Below are positions 1-6,688 of a stretch of 7,765 bases of DNA, piece by piece. Under the pieces are notes generated by a model. The model did no database searches, was not told the DNA's origin, and was given only the letters and a program-made list of their open reading frames with translations. The stretch lies in the NCBI GenBank assembly GCA_012798185.1, contig JAAZNS010000338.1:1-7765 (forward strand), given 5' to 3'. The translations under genes were made by a program, and so were the position numbers. Within the stretch, counting starts at the first letter, position 1. Each line of letters begins with the position of its first letter. The DNA comes from Chloroflexota bacterium (GTDB lineage: Bacteria; Chloroflexota; Anaerolineae; Anaerolineales; UBA4823).

Positions 1-18
1 AATAGTTATTCTGCTTTA

Positions 19-49
19 ATTATACTAAAACCTCTATATTTAGGTTCAA
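19..49 (-). promoter_or_regulatory. Possible leftward promoter downstream of rsgA
   Basis: Read on the minus strand, a perfect TATAAT (19-24) is preceded by TTGAAC (44-49, 4 of 6 to the -35 consensus) with a 19-bp spacer. It lies just past the rsgA stop and points out of the window, so it could drive the next gene to the left. The spacer is 1-2 bp longer than ideal and the region is AT-rich, so chance is a real alternative. Confidence 0.35.
29..46 (-). terminator. Weak hairpin after rsgA (possible terminator or operator)
   Basis: Inverted repeat AACCT / AGGTT (29-33 and 42-46) with an 8-nt loop, starting about 5 nt after the rsgA stop codon and followed on the transcribed strand by TTTTAG. 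The 5-bp stem is short and the U-tract is only four residues, so it is a poor intrinsic terminator. It sits inside the spacer of the possible leftward promoter, so it could equally be an operator or mean nothing. Confidence 0.2.
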
Positions 50-51
50 TC

Positions 52-954
52 TTAATCCATTTCTTCACCCATTCTAATCGATAAATATGAACGGTAGCGG
101 GCAGGGTGCACCTCTCCGCGAGCTACGGCAGCTTTCACCGCACAACCCGGCTCATGGTCGTGGGTGCAATCGCTGAATCGACATTGCGCTACAAGTTGCC
201 GGAATTCAGGGAAAAATCCGTCCAATTCTTCAAGTTGGATATCCCAAAACGCCAGCGTTCGCAGCCCAGGTGTATCAGCAATGTATCCTCCATCAGGATT
301 GGCATACATTTCCCGAACAACGGTCGTATGTTTTCCCGTATTCGATGCCTGGCTTACATGCGCTGTGGAAATATCTAAATTCGGCAGCAATATATTCAAC
401 AAACTCGATTTTCCAACGCCCGAAGGACCAGCAAATACCGAAATTTTTCCCGAAAGTCTGCTGCGCAGTTCATCGATACCGCTATGAAGGGTCGCTGAAG
501 TGTAAATAACCGGATATCCCAGAGAAGGATAATGACTAAATAGCCTCTTGGCTTCTTCCATCCCTACTAAGTCGGTTTTATTGGCAACGATCATCGCGGG
601 GATCGATTGTTTTTCAGCGATAACTAAAAAACGGTCCAGCATGCCGTAACGCGGCGCCGGTTCGGCACAGGCAAAAACAAAGACTGCCAGATCAGGATTC
701 GCAATAATGATTTGTTGATATTCCCCTCGAGGGGTTGGATCGGAACGGCTAAGCAGTCTTTTACGAGGCTCCACAGCTTCGATAACACCACTGCCGCCCT
801 TGCCCAGCGTCACCTCGACCCAATCGCCAATACTTACCATATCGCCCAACCGGGGTCCTTTTTTCATCCTGCCGCGAAGCTGGCAGGTTAACAAACCATC
901 GTGAGTTTTCACTAAATAAAAACCAGATTGTGAACGAACGACCAGCCCTCGCAT
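52..954 (-). CDS. rsgA: Ribosome small-subunit-dependent GTPase RsgA (YjeQ/EngC)
   Basis: RsgA is a circularly permuted GTPase that binds the immature 30S subunit, checks late maturation of the decoding region and releases assembly factors on GTP hydrolysis; it is cytosolic. The 300 residues show the full family layout. An OB-fold region (about 1-70) includes CQLRGRMKKG. Then come the permuted G motifs: G4 NKTD (125-128), G5 TSA (152-154), P-loop GPSGVGKSS (176-184), switch I GKHTTV (207-212) and G3 DTPG (227-230). The C-terminal zinc site is Cys258, Cys263, His265 and Cys271 in a C-x4-C-x-H-x5-C arrangement. Length is normal and no key residue is missing. The ATG start is 8 bp after the stop of the PBP gene, and I see no convincing Shine-Dalgarno, so translation is probably coupled. 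It is the last gene of the maf-PBP-rsgA cluster inside this window. Confidence 0.97.
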   Translation of the reverse strand: MRGLVVRSQSGFYLVKTHDGLLTCQLRGRMKKGPRLGDMVSIGDWVEVTLGKGGSGVIEAVEPRKRLLSRSDPTPRGEYQQIIIANPDLAVFVFACAEPAPRYGMLDRFLVIAEKQSIPAMIVANKTDLVGMEEAKRLFSHYPSLGYPVIYTSATLHSGIDELRSRLSGKISVFAGPSGVGKSSLLNILLPNLDISTAHVSQASNTGKHTTVVREMYANPDGGYIADTPGLRTLAFWDIQLEELDGFFPEFRQLVAQCRFSDCTHDHEPGCAVKAAVARGEVHPARYRSYLSIRMGEEMD

Positions 955-962
955 ATCATCGA

Positions 963-3215
963 TTATGGTTGAGGCGGCAAAAGGGTCTCAGGGGTTGGCG
1001 CTTCTTCATAACCCTCGGGCGTGGGTGTGCTGGTGGTATAGTAACTAGATTCCCAGGGGAACAATTTGCCCGGCAGCCCATAAAAATAAAGCTCAACGAT
1101 CCGGCGGAAAATCGGCGCGGCATAATCAGAACCCTCGCCTGCATTCTCGACAATGACCGCCGCGGCAATATCCGGCTTATTAGGGCGTTCTTCAAAAGTG
1201 TAACCGGCAAACCAGGCATGGGGTTTACCGGAACCCGATTCTGCTGTGCCGGTCTTCCCCGCCACCTTAATATCCAGCCCGGTAAAACGATGCCAGGCGG
1301 TACCGAATGGCTTTGTGCTGGCAACAACTCCGTGCATAGCTTCCTGTAAGGATAATAGAGTTTCCTGGCTGATCGGTAATGTCCCATCTTCGATGGGTTT
1401 AAACATCTGGGTTTCTTCGCCTTCCGGAGAGCTTAACTTCTCGATAACCTGAGGCCGGTATAATGTGCCCCCATTTCCCACCGCTGCGACAAAACGTGCC
1501 ACCTGTAACGGTGTGGTTAAAAATGAACCCTGACCGATAGCCAGATTAGTTGCATCCAGCTGACTTCCCGGCACGGGAACTTGCCCGGCTTCCTCATCGA
1601 CCCCGACGATTCCAGTAGGGCTGCCCAAGCCAAACCCTTTGGCCATATCGGAAACCGCAGTTGTTTTCCCCGCGTTAAATAAAGTCAACCCAATATGCCA
1701 AAACCACGGATCGCAAGAACGGATTAATCCTTCAGGCAGGGTAAGCAAACCGCTCGGAATCGTCTCGCCATCCTGCAGGAAATGATCGTATGTCCAATCG
1801 GTTAGGGTTACTCCTTGCAGCTCCTCGAAGAAATATCCGCATTGGTAGGTCGATTGGGGTGTAAACAATTTGCTTTCTAAAGCAGCAGCATAAGTGACGA
1901 TTTTGAAAACTGAACCCAAAGGATATAACCCTTGCGTTGCCCGGTTTATCCATGGCTGGTCAGGGTTGCTAAAAATCTCGTTCAATTGTGTATAGCTGTT
2001 GATATTACTTGGTTCGAAGGCATTGGGGTCGAATTTCGGAGAAGAAGCCATGGCTAAAATCCTGCCTGTATCGCGTTCCATAACCACAACTGCAGCGCGA
2101 AATCCAGCAATTGATTTCTGAACGCCTTCTTGAAATTCCTTATCGATCGTAGTATAGATCGCTTTTGCAGGTTCAGGTTGAACTTCTGCCAGCCGGGTGA
2201 CCGGCTGCCCTTGTGCATTAAACACATACAAGGCACCCCCGCGTTTGCCCGACAGGTACTCCTCTCCCCATTTTTCCAATCCGGTTTGCCCTACTCGTTC
2301 ATCCCGGCGGTAACCTTTGCGTAAATACTCCTCTTCTTCATCTGCTTGTATCGTGCTTACATAACCGGTTAAATGGGGAGCAATCCCGCCATTGTAATAA
2401 TAACGCGCCTTATAAAGCTGCATTTGAAAGCCGGTCAGTGAAGATAAAATCGAATAATACTTTCCCACCTCACTGGACGGCGCTTCTCCCAGAGGCAAAT
2501 ACCAATCGGAACCTGGTGGATAGTTGGCAAAGCGTGCCTGTACATCTTCTGGTTTCAACCCCAGGAGGCGTTGAATCGCCCCATATACGGCATCCGCCTG
2601 CGCTGGATCTATCTGCCCTGGAATAATACCGATAGCAGTCACTTCAGCCTGTCCAACCAGCGCTTTTCCATTTCGATCATATATATTTCCCCGCGAGGGA
2701 ATATAGCGCTCCATGGCTAAATAATTATCTCCAGAAAGCTCGGGGAGCACAAGCGTATCATCCCATTGGACATGCCATTCCCCGTTTTCACGGGTAAGGT
2801 TCATGCTGGTATCCCGCTCGATATCGCCTACCAGGGTGCTGTGAAGTATTACGCGATAACCCACCTGACCGCTTTGCGGGTTTACGATCAAGGATGAAAG
2901 AATCTCATAATCGATGCCACTTAACGCTGCTTCGGAGGCAATACTGCGGTATTGCTTCTCGAAATCTTCTGCAGTAATGGCATCTTTACTGATTGAGGTT
3001 AACTTACTATACATCCCAGCATAATCTTCCGATTTCCAGGCATCCAGATATGCTCTGGCAGTCATCCCAGGATCGGGCGCTGAGGTTGTGTTAACCGATG
3101 GGTCCCCTAAGGTAGGAGTAATTGCGATAGTTGCCGTGGGTTCTTGCGGCGAATACCGCGCACATCCAAAAAGGACAAATAATAAACCAAGGATCAGCCA
3201 ACGACGAATTTTCAT
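963..3215 (-). CDS. MecA/PBP2a-like class B penicillin-binding lipoprotein (D,D-transpeptidase)
   Basis: This protein should cross-link peptidoglycan stems outside the cytoplasmic membrane. The 750 residues begin with a lipoprotein signal: KIRR, a hydrophobic stretch, then lipobox LFGC with lipidation at Cys18. A Thr/Pro-rich linker follows (about 24-50). An NTF2-like MecA-N domain (about 50-155) ends in NGEWHVQWDDTLVLP, close to the equivalent piece of staphylococcal PBP2a. Next are the PBP dimerisation/pedestal domain (about 165-340, with RGNIYDRNG at 175-183) and the transpeptidase domain. Catalytic motifs are SVFK (Ser435, Lys438), SCD (500-502) and KTG (654-656). The second motif is SxD, as I recall from MrdA-type PBP2, rather than SxN. 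The tail (728-750) is TPxP-rich. There is no transmembrane helix apart from the signal, so the lipid is the likely anchor. The start overlaps the maf stop (ATGA), with a modest GGGA upstream. Membership of the class is very sure; the physiological role (elongation, division or accessory) is not shown. Confidence 0.93.
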   Translation of the reverse strand: MKIRRWLILGLLFVLFGCARYSPQEPTATIAITPTLGDPSVNTTSAPDPGMTARAYLDAWKSEDYAGMYSKLTSISKDAITAEDFEKQYRSIASEAALSGIDYEILSSLIVNPQSGQVGYRVILHSTLVGDIERDTSMNLTRENGEWHVQWDDTLVLPELSGDNYLAMERYIPSRGNIYDRNGKALVGQAEVTAIGIIPGQIDPAQADAVYGAIQRLLGLKPEDVQARFANYPPGSDWYLPLGEAPSSEVGKYYSILSSLTGFQMQLYKARYYYNGGIAPHLTGYVSTIQADEEEEYLRKGYRRDERVGQTGLEKWGEEYLSGKRGGALYVFNAQGQPVTRLAEVQPEPAKAIYTTIDKEFQEGVQKSIAGFRAAVVVMERDTGRILAMASSPKFDPNAFEPSNINSYTQLNEIFSNPDQPWINRATQGLYPLGSVFKIVTYAAALESKLFTPQSTYQCGYFFEELQGVTLTDWTYDHFLQDGETIPSGLLTLPEGLIRSCDPWFWHIGLTLFNAGKTTAVSDMAKGFGLGSPTGIVGVDEEAGQVPVPGSQLDATNLAIGQGSFLTTPLQVARFVAAVGNGGTLYRPQVIEKLSSPEGEETQMFKPIEDGTLPISQETLLSLQEAMHGVVASTKPFGTAWHRFTGLDIKVAGKTGTAESGSGKPHAWFAGYTFEERPNKPDIAAAVIVENAGEGSDYAAPIFRRIVELYFYGLPGKLFPWESSYYTTSTPTPEGYEEAPTPETLLPPQP

Positions 3216-3892
3216 ATTTTCCCGTTTGAACGAACTCCTGCTAAAATTTCAGCGTAAACCGGGCATGTAAAATGGAGAGTTTCATGGCAGGCATATACAA
3301 CATCTTTAACAGGCGGCTCATTCATTTTGATCAATAATCGAGTAAGATGGCAGAGCGGCAATCCCATCACATTGGCATAACAACCTTGCAGCCGGTCTAC
3401 TGGTTTGAATTGCGGATGCTGAATGGCATAAGCACCGGCTTTATCGAAAGGATCGCCGGAGGCAACATAGGCTTCGATTTCCTCGTCTGAATACTGACGC
3501 ATCGGAACCTCGGTGCAGCAAACATCAGCAGCAAGCTTTCCATCGCCTATGCGCAATACAGCAACGCCGCTATACACATAATGGGTACGCCCTCTCAACC
3601 AGAGCAGCATACTTACTGCTTCCTGGGCATCTTGTGGCTTTCCTAAAATTAATTCTGCCCCTTTTTCATGATCGACCACCGCTGTGTCGGCTGCAATCAC
3701 CAGGTCGCCAACTTCGCCAAAAAATGCCCCCTTTTTTGCTTTTTCTTGCGCCAGGCGTAATACATAATCCCGGCTGCTTTCATCAGGTAAGGGATGCTCA
3801 TCCACTTCTCCTGATACAACCTCGAAAGTCCATCCTCCTAATGCAAGTAACTCCCTGCGCCGTGGTGAATTCGATGCCAATAATATCCGCAT
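3212..3892 (-). CDS. maf: Maf-family nucleoside triphosphate pyrophosphatase with C-terminal extension
   Basis: Maf proteins hydrolyse non-canonical or pyrimidine nucleoside triphosphates to monophosphate and pyrophosphate and are linked to septum inhibition and house-cleaning. Motifs seen: N-terminal LASNSPRRREL (Ser7, Arg11-13), the catalytic-region IAADT (Asp69), LGKP (Lys85), the SGDPFDKAGAYAIQ block (145-158) and the C-terminal GCYANVMGLPL (170-180). AADT, rather than the GSDQ of the YceF subgroup, suggests the dTTP/UTP-preferring YhdE-like subgroup (inference). At 226 residues it is about 30 longer than usual. The surplus (about 190-226) contains C-H-x3-H-x2-C (202-210). No Shine-Dalgarno precedes the ATG, but a TAGAAT box ends 6 nt before it, so the message may be leaderless. 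Maf starts the second cluster and overlaps the PBP gene by 4 bp. Maf beside cell-wall genes is a familiar arrangement. Confidence 0.95.
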   Translation of the reverse strand: MRILLASNSPRRRELLALGGWTFEVVSGEVDEHPLPDESSRDYVLRLAQEKAKKGAFFGEVGDLVIAADTAVVDHEKGAELILGKPQDAQEAVSMLLWLRGRTHYVYSGVAVLRIGDGKLAADVCCTEVPMRQYSDEEIEAYVASGDPFDKAGAYAIQHPQFKPVDRLQGCYANVMGLPLCHLTRLLIKMNEPPVKDVVYACHETLHFTCPVYAEILAGVRSNGKI

Positions 3893-3898
3893 TTTTTA

Positions 3899-3923
3899 AT
3901 TCTAACACAGTGTTATTGGTCAA
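3899..3923 (-). promoter_or_regulatory. Possible promoter elements for maf-PBP-rsgA
   Basis: On the minus strand TAGAAT (3899-3904) lies 6 nt before the maf ATG and TTGACC (3918-3923) lies upstream. The spacing between them is only 13 bp, too short for a standard sigma-70 pair, so they may belong to different sites; the hexamer 17 bp upstream of TAGAAT (TGATTT) is poor. If TAGAAT is used, transcription would begin at about the A of the ATG. The 84-bp gap (3893-3976) is the only sizeable one in the minus-strand block, which is why a promoter is expected here. Confidence 0.35.
3903..3915. promoter_or_regulatory. Perfect 13-bp dyad, candidate operator before maf
   Basis: TAACAC-A-GTGTTA is a perfect inverted repeat with 6-bp arms around one central base. 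The centre is too small for a stable RNA hairpin with full arms, which favours a protein-binding site. It lies between the TTGACC and TAGAAT boxes in front of maf, the place expected for a repressor site. No regulator gene is present in the window to pair with it. Confidence 0.4.
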
Positions 3924-3976
3924 ATCATCCTTAGGAATTAAAATGAACCCCAGAAATTAAAAGATTAATCATGATC

Positions 3977-4675
3977 TCATAATTCCCCCAATGCGTATGC
4001 CACTGCTGTTTGAGCATGTATCCGGGTGGTTGGATACAATGGAACAGCACTATCTTCTTCATGCACCAGTAGTTCAATCTCGGTACACCCTAAGATGATA
4101 CCCTGTGCGCCTTCCCGGATTAATTTTGCTATCACTTTTTTATATTCCTCCCTCGATTCTGGTTTTACCACTCCCAGGCACAGCTCAGTATAAATAATTT
4201 GATGGATACGTTCACGGTCTGCATCATTGGGTATGAGGATTTTAAACCCAAACTTTTCGATTAACCTGCCCTTGTAAAAATCATGTTCCATAGTGAAACG
4301 GGTGCCTAACAATCCAATAGTGTTCAAACCGGCAATTTTTATCATTTTGGCAGTGGCATCGGCGATATGAAGAAATGGGATATGGATATTCGCTTGAATT
4401 TCATCGGCTAATTTGTGCATCGTATTGGTACAAAGAATAATAAAATCTGCACCACCACGCTCCAGATTTTGTGCAGCGGCGATCATGATTTGTGCCGCAT
4501 CCTGCCACTTGCCCAATTTTTGCATTTCTTCGACTTCAGCAAAATCCACCGAGTAGAGAAGACATTTCGCCGAATGAAAACCACCTAGTTTTTGCTTAAT
4601 CGTTTCATTGATGATTCGATAATATTCAAGCGAGGATTCCCAGCTCATACCGCCGATGAGGCCAATCGTTTTCAC
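3977..4675 (-). CDS. ygeA: Aspartate/glutamate racemase family protein, YgeA type (broad-specificity amino-acid racemase)
   Basis: The protein is expected to interconvert L- and D-amino acids without a cofactor, in the cytosol. It follows E. coli YgeA closely along its length, including KTIGLIGGMSWESS at the start, HIADAT, LLGTR-TME and IHAQTAVA near the end. In the 232-residue form the two proton-transfer residues fall at Thr83 (LCTNTMH) and Cys197 (GCTEI). This is the Thr/Cys pair known for YgeA, rather than the Cys/Cys pair of classical aspartate racemases. I chose GTG at 4673-4675 because AGGAG (4682-4686) sits 6 nt upstream and the E. coli protein also begins at MKTIG. A longer reading from GTG at 4694-4696 adds seven residues that include the Shine-Dalgarno itself. 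It follows ltaE by 28 bp and ends the first cluster. The in vivo substrate is unknown; homoserine, Asp, Glu and others are possible. Confidence 0.93.
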   Translation of the reverse strand: MKTIGLIGGMSWESSLEYYRIINETIKQKLGGFHSAKCLLYSVDFAEVEEMQKLGKWQDAAQIMIAAAQNLERGGADFIILCTNTMHKLADEIQANIHIPFLHIADATAKMIKIAGLNTIGLLGTRFTMEHDFYKGRLIEKFGFKILIPNDADRERIHQIIYTELCLGVVKPESREEYKKVIAKLIREGAQGIILGCTEIELLVHEEDSAVPLYPTTRIHAQTAVAYALGEL

Positions 4676-4681
4676 ATATAA

Positions 4682-4686
4682 CTCCT
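4682..4686 (-). promoter_or_regulatory. Ribosome binding site deciding the ygeA start
   Basis: AGGAG on the minus strand, 6 nt before GTG at 4673-4675. It lies inside the seven extra codons of the longer reading from 4696, so it argues for the shorter protein. Confidence 0.8.
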
Positions 4687-4703
4687 GTCTTTTCACTTAA
4701 TAA

Positions 4704-5747
4704 TCAAGGCACATCCAAAACTTCACCAAAAGCTCTGACGGTTTTCTCCACATCTGCATCGGTTATCCAATAATGAAGCACAAGACGAAAACCACGCTCT
4801 GCAACCACCCCGGCTTTTATACCCTTGGCAGCCAATCGAACTGCAGTTTCTTTAGCATCGAATGGAATTCGATCACTCAGCCTGCAGAATATCATATTGG
4901 TTTGTGGAGTTCCCGGGTTGAGTATCAATCCATCAATCGAATTTAAACCTTGCGCCAGGAGGCGAGCGCGTTGGTGATCTTCAGCCAGGCGGTCTACCAT
5001 TGTCTCCAATGCCACAATCCCAGCCGCTGCCAAGATGCCAGCCTGGCGCATGCCACCTCCCAATTGCTTGCGTATGCGCCGGGCGGACTGAATAAAATCA
5101 AAAGACCCGCATAATACCGACCCTACCGGAGCACACAAACCTTTGCTGAGACAAATGCTGACGGAATCTGCCGGAGCTGCCAGGTCTGCCGCGCTTACCC
5201 CTTGGGCAATAGCAGCGTTGAATAATCGCGCCCCGTCGATGTGCAGTTTGATGTTGTACTTTTGCGCCAAATCGCCAACCGAACGCGTGTAAGCAGCGCT
5301 CAATGGTACACCGCCACAGCGGTTGTGAGTATTCTCGATCGAGATCAGACGGGTCGGTGGATAGTGAATATCGTCGGACCGGATAGCAGCAGTGATATCC
5401 GCCAAATCCATCGTACCATCTGCTTGATTGGGTATTTGCCGGGAATGGATTCCGCCTAAAGCCGAAATTCCCCCTGCTTCGAATAATACGGTATGCGCTT
5501 TATCTCCCAGGATCACTTCATCGCCGCGTCCGCAGTGCGTTAAAATTGCCGCCAGGTTGCTCATCGTTCCGCTGGGCATTAATAAACCTGCCTGCTTTCC
5601 CGCCATGCTGGCTACCATTTCCTCCAGCCGGTTCACCGTTGGGTCTTCACCCAATACATCATCCCCTACTTCTGCCCGCGCCATCGCTTCACGCATAGCG
5701 GGTGTGGGGTGGGTAACAGTATCCGAACGCAGATCAATAAAATCCAT
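4704..5747 (-). CDS. ltaE: Low-specificity L-threonine aldolase (PLP, fold type I)
   Basis: This enzyme splits L-threonine or L-allo-threonine into glycine and acetaldehyde and is a cytosolic PLP enzyme of the beta-eliminating lyase family. The 347-residue protein begins with the hallmark IDLRSDTVTHPTPAM. It continues with GDDVLGEDPTVNRLEE (28-43), PSGTMSNLAA (58-67) and DKAHTVLFEAGG, with the PLP-stacking His85. Then come ENTHNRCGGVPL (138-149), HIDGARLFN with Asp171 and Arg174, the Schiff-base lysine in CLSKGLCAPVGS (Lys202), and KQLGGGMRQAG with Arg234. The C-terminal domain ends in RLVLHYWIT (321-329). Length is normal. ATG at 5745-5747 is chosen because GGAGGAA lies 6 nt upstream; a GTG at 5760-5762 would add five codons spanning the ribosome binding site. 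It follows the rluD-family stop by 17 bp. Stereospecificity (L, L-allo or low) cannot be read from sequence. Confidence 0.95.
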   Translation of the reverse strand: MDFIDLRSDTVTHPTPAMREAMARAEVGDDVLGEDPTVNRLEEMVASMAGKQAGLLMPSGTMSNLAAILTHCGRGDEVILGDKAHTVLFEAGGISALGGIHSRQIPNQADGTMDLADITAAIRSDDIHYPPTRLISIENTHNRCGGVPLSAAYTRSVGDLAQKYNIKLHIDGARLFNAAIAQGVSAADLAAPADSVSICLSKGLCAPVGSVLCGSFDFIQSARRIRKQLGGGMRQAGILAAAGIVALETMVDRLAEDHQRARLLAQGLNSIDGLILNPGTPQTNMIFCRLSDRIPFDAKETAVRLAAKGIKAGVVAERGFRLVLHYWITDADVEKTVRAFGEVLDVP

Positions 5748-5753
5748 GATGTA

Positions 5754-5760
5754 TTCCTCC
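5754..5760 (-). promoter_or_regulatory. Ribosome binding site deciding the ltaE start
   Basis: GGAGGAA on the minus strand, 6 nt before ATG 5745-5747. It is the strongest Shine-Dalgarno in the window and overlaps the five extra codons of the longer GTG-initiated reading. Confidence 0.88.
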
Positions 5761-5764
5761 ACAA

Positions 5765-6688
5765 TTAATTGCTTCGCAATAAAGATAATTGATTTTCCAA
5801 TTCAACCGGAAGCGGGGCTACAAATTTCACAGGGCTGCTTTCGCCAGGTAAATGAATCGATAGTCGGGCAGCGTGTAAAAAATGGCGCTTAATCGGTAAG
5901 CTTGTCCGTTTATGCCCGTAAACTGTATCGCCTACAACCGGACAGCCGATGAATGCCAGATGCAAACGGATTTGGTGGGTACGTCCAGTAATCGGATGCA
6001 CCTCCAATAAAGTGTGTTGTCGATAATTTTCTATAGTGCAATATTCACTGGAAGCTTCCCTGCCCTTCCCAGGCGGCACGATTGCCATCTGTTTGCGATG
6101 CGAGGGATCCCTTCCGATAGGCGCCTCAATCCTACCGGATGGCGTTGGCGGTTTGCCATCCACCAACGCAAGATATATTTTTTCCACCCTCCGCAGACGG
6201 AACTGCTCTTGTAACCAATGGTGAGCAAAGTCATTTTTGGCTATTAAGATCAGACCTGAGGTATTCTTATCCAAACGATGTACGACCCCAGGACGTAATT
6301 CTCCGCCAATACCCGCCATGTCGGGAGCATATGCCAGAGCAGCATTAACCAATGTGCCTTGATCATGTCCCGCCGCTGGATGCACCACCATCCCAGCTGG
6401 TTTGTTCACCACCAGTAAATTCTTATCCTCATAAATAATGTCAAGCGGGATCGATTCAGGCTGTAGTTGTGTCGTTTCAACAGGCGGAATAGTAACCTGT
6501 ACCAGATCACCCCTTTCGATTAATTGCCCTGGTTTTCGAGGCAATATGCCATTCACCAAAACTTTCCCGTCTCTAATGAGACCCTGTAGACGGGCACGTG
6601 AAAGCTCACCAATATGCACAGCAAGAAATTTATCCAGCCGCTGTGGTTCAGAATCAAGACAATTCAGTTGAATGATCTGGTCAATCAT
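5765..6688 (-). CDS. rluD: RluD/RluA-family 23S rRNA pseudouridine synthase
   Basis: Enzymes of this family convert specific uridines in 23S rRNA to pseudouridine; RluD targets helix 69, which contacts the small subunit. The 307-residue protein has an S4 RNA-binding domain (about 17-63: RLDKFLA, LSRARLQGLIRDGKVLVNG) and then the catalytic domain. Motifs there are IIYEDKNLLVVNKPAGMVVHP (split here as 85-94 and 95-104), the catalytic loop GVVHRLDKNTSG with Asp140, and HPITGRTHQIRLHL (231-244). I place the start at ATG 6686-6688, overlapping the lspA stop by 8 bp, because this gives the usual short N-terminus before RLDKFL. A reading from ATG at 6748 adds 20 residues that only re-read the lspA tail. 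No clear Shine-Dalgarno is seen, so coupling to lspA is likely. The lspA-rluD order is common, as in B. subtilis lspA-ylyB. The exact rRNA target could be that of RluC, RluA or another RluD-like enzyme. Confidence 0.93.
   Translation of the reverse strand: MIDQIIQLNCLDSEPQRLDKFLAVHIGELSRARLQGLIRDGKVLVNGILPRKPGQLIERGDLVQVTIPPVETTQLQPESIPLDIIYEDKNLLVVNKPAGMVVHPAAGHDQGTLVNAALAYAPDMAGIGGELRPGVVHRLDKNTSGLILIAKNDFAHHWLQEQFRLRRVEKIYLALVDGKPPTPSGRIEAPIGRDPSHRKQMAIVPPGKGREASSEYCTIENYRQHTLLEVHPITGRTHQIRLHLAFIGCPVVGDTVYGHKRTSLPIKRHFLHAARLSIHLPGESSPVKFVAPLPVELENQLSLLRSN

Noticed and set aside
930..1349. 139-codon rightward open frame antisense to the PBP gene
   Set aside because: Shadow of the PBP gene: Arg/Gly-rich translation, no family resemblance, no ribosome binding site.
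956..1387. 143-codon open frame inside the PBP gene on the same strand
   Set aside because: It re-reads the transpeptidase coding sequence in another frame, has Arg/Pro-rich low-information composition and no recognisable domain; the PBP frame holds the conserved motifs.
963..3215. Beta-lactam resistance determinant (mecA)
   Set aside because: Domain layout resembles PBP2a, but the gene sits in a housekeeping operon without mecR/mecI or mobile elements; many susceptible bacteria have MecA-N PBPs.
5428..5892. 154-codon rightward open frame antisense to ltaE and the rluD-family gene
   Set aside because: It spans the junction of two well-supported minus-strand genes and its translation resembles no known protein.
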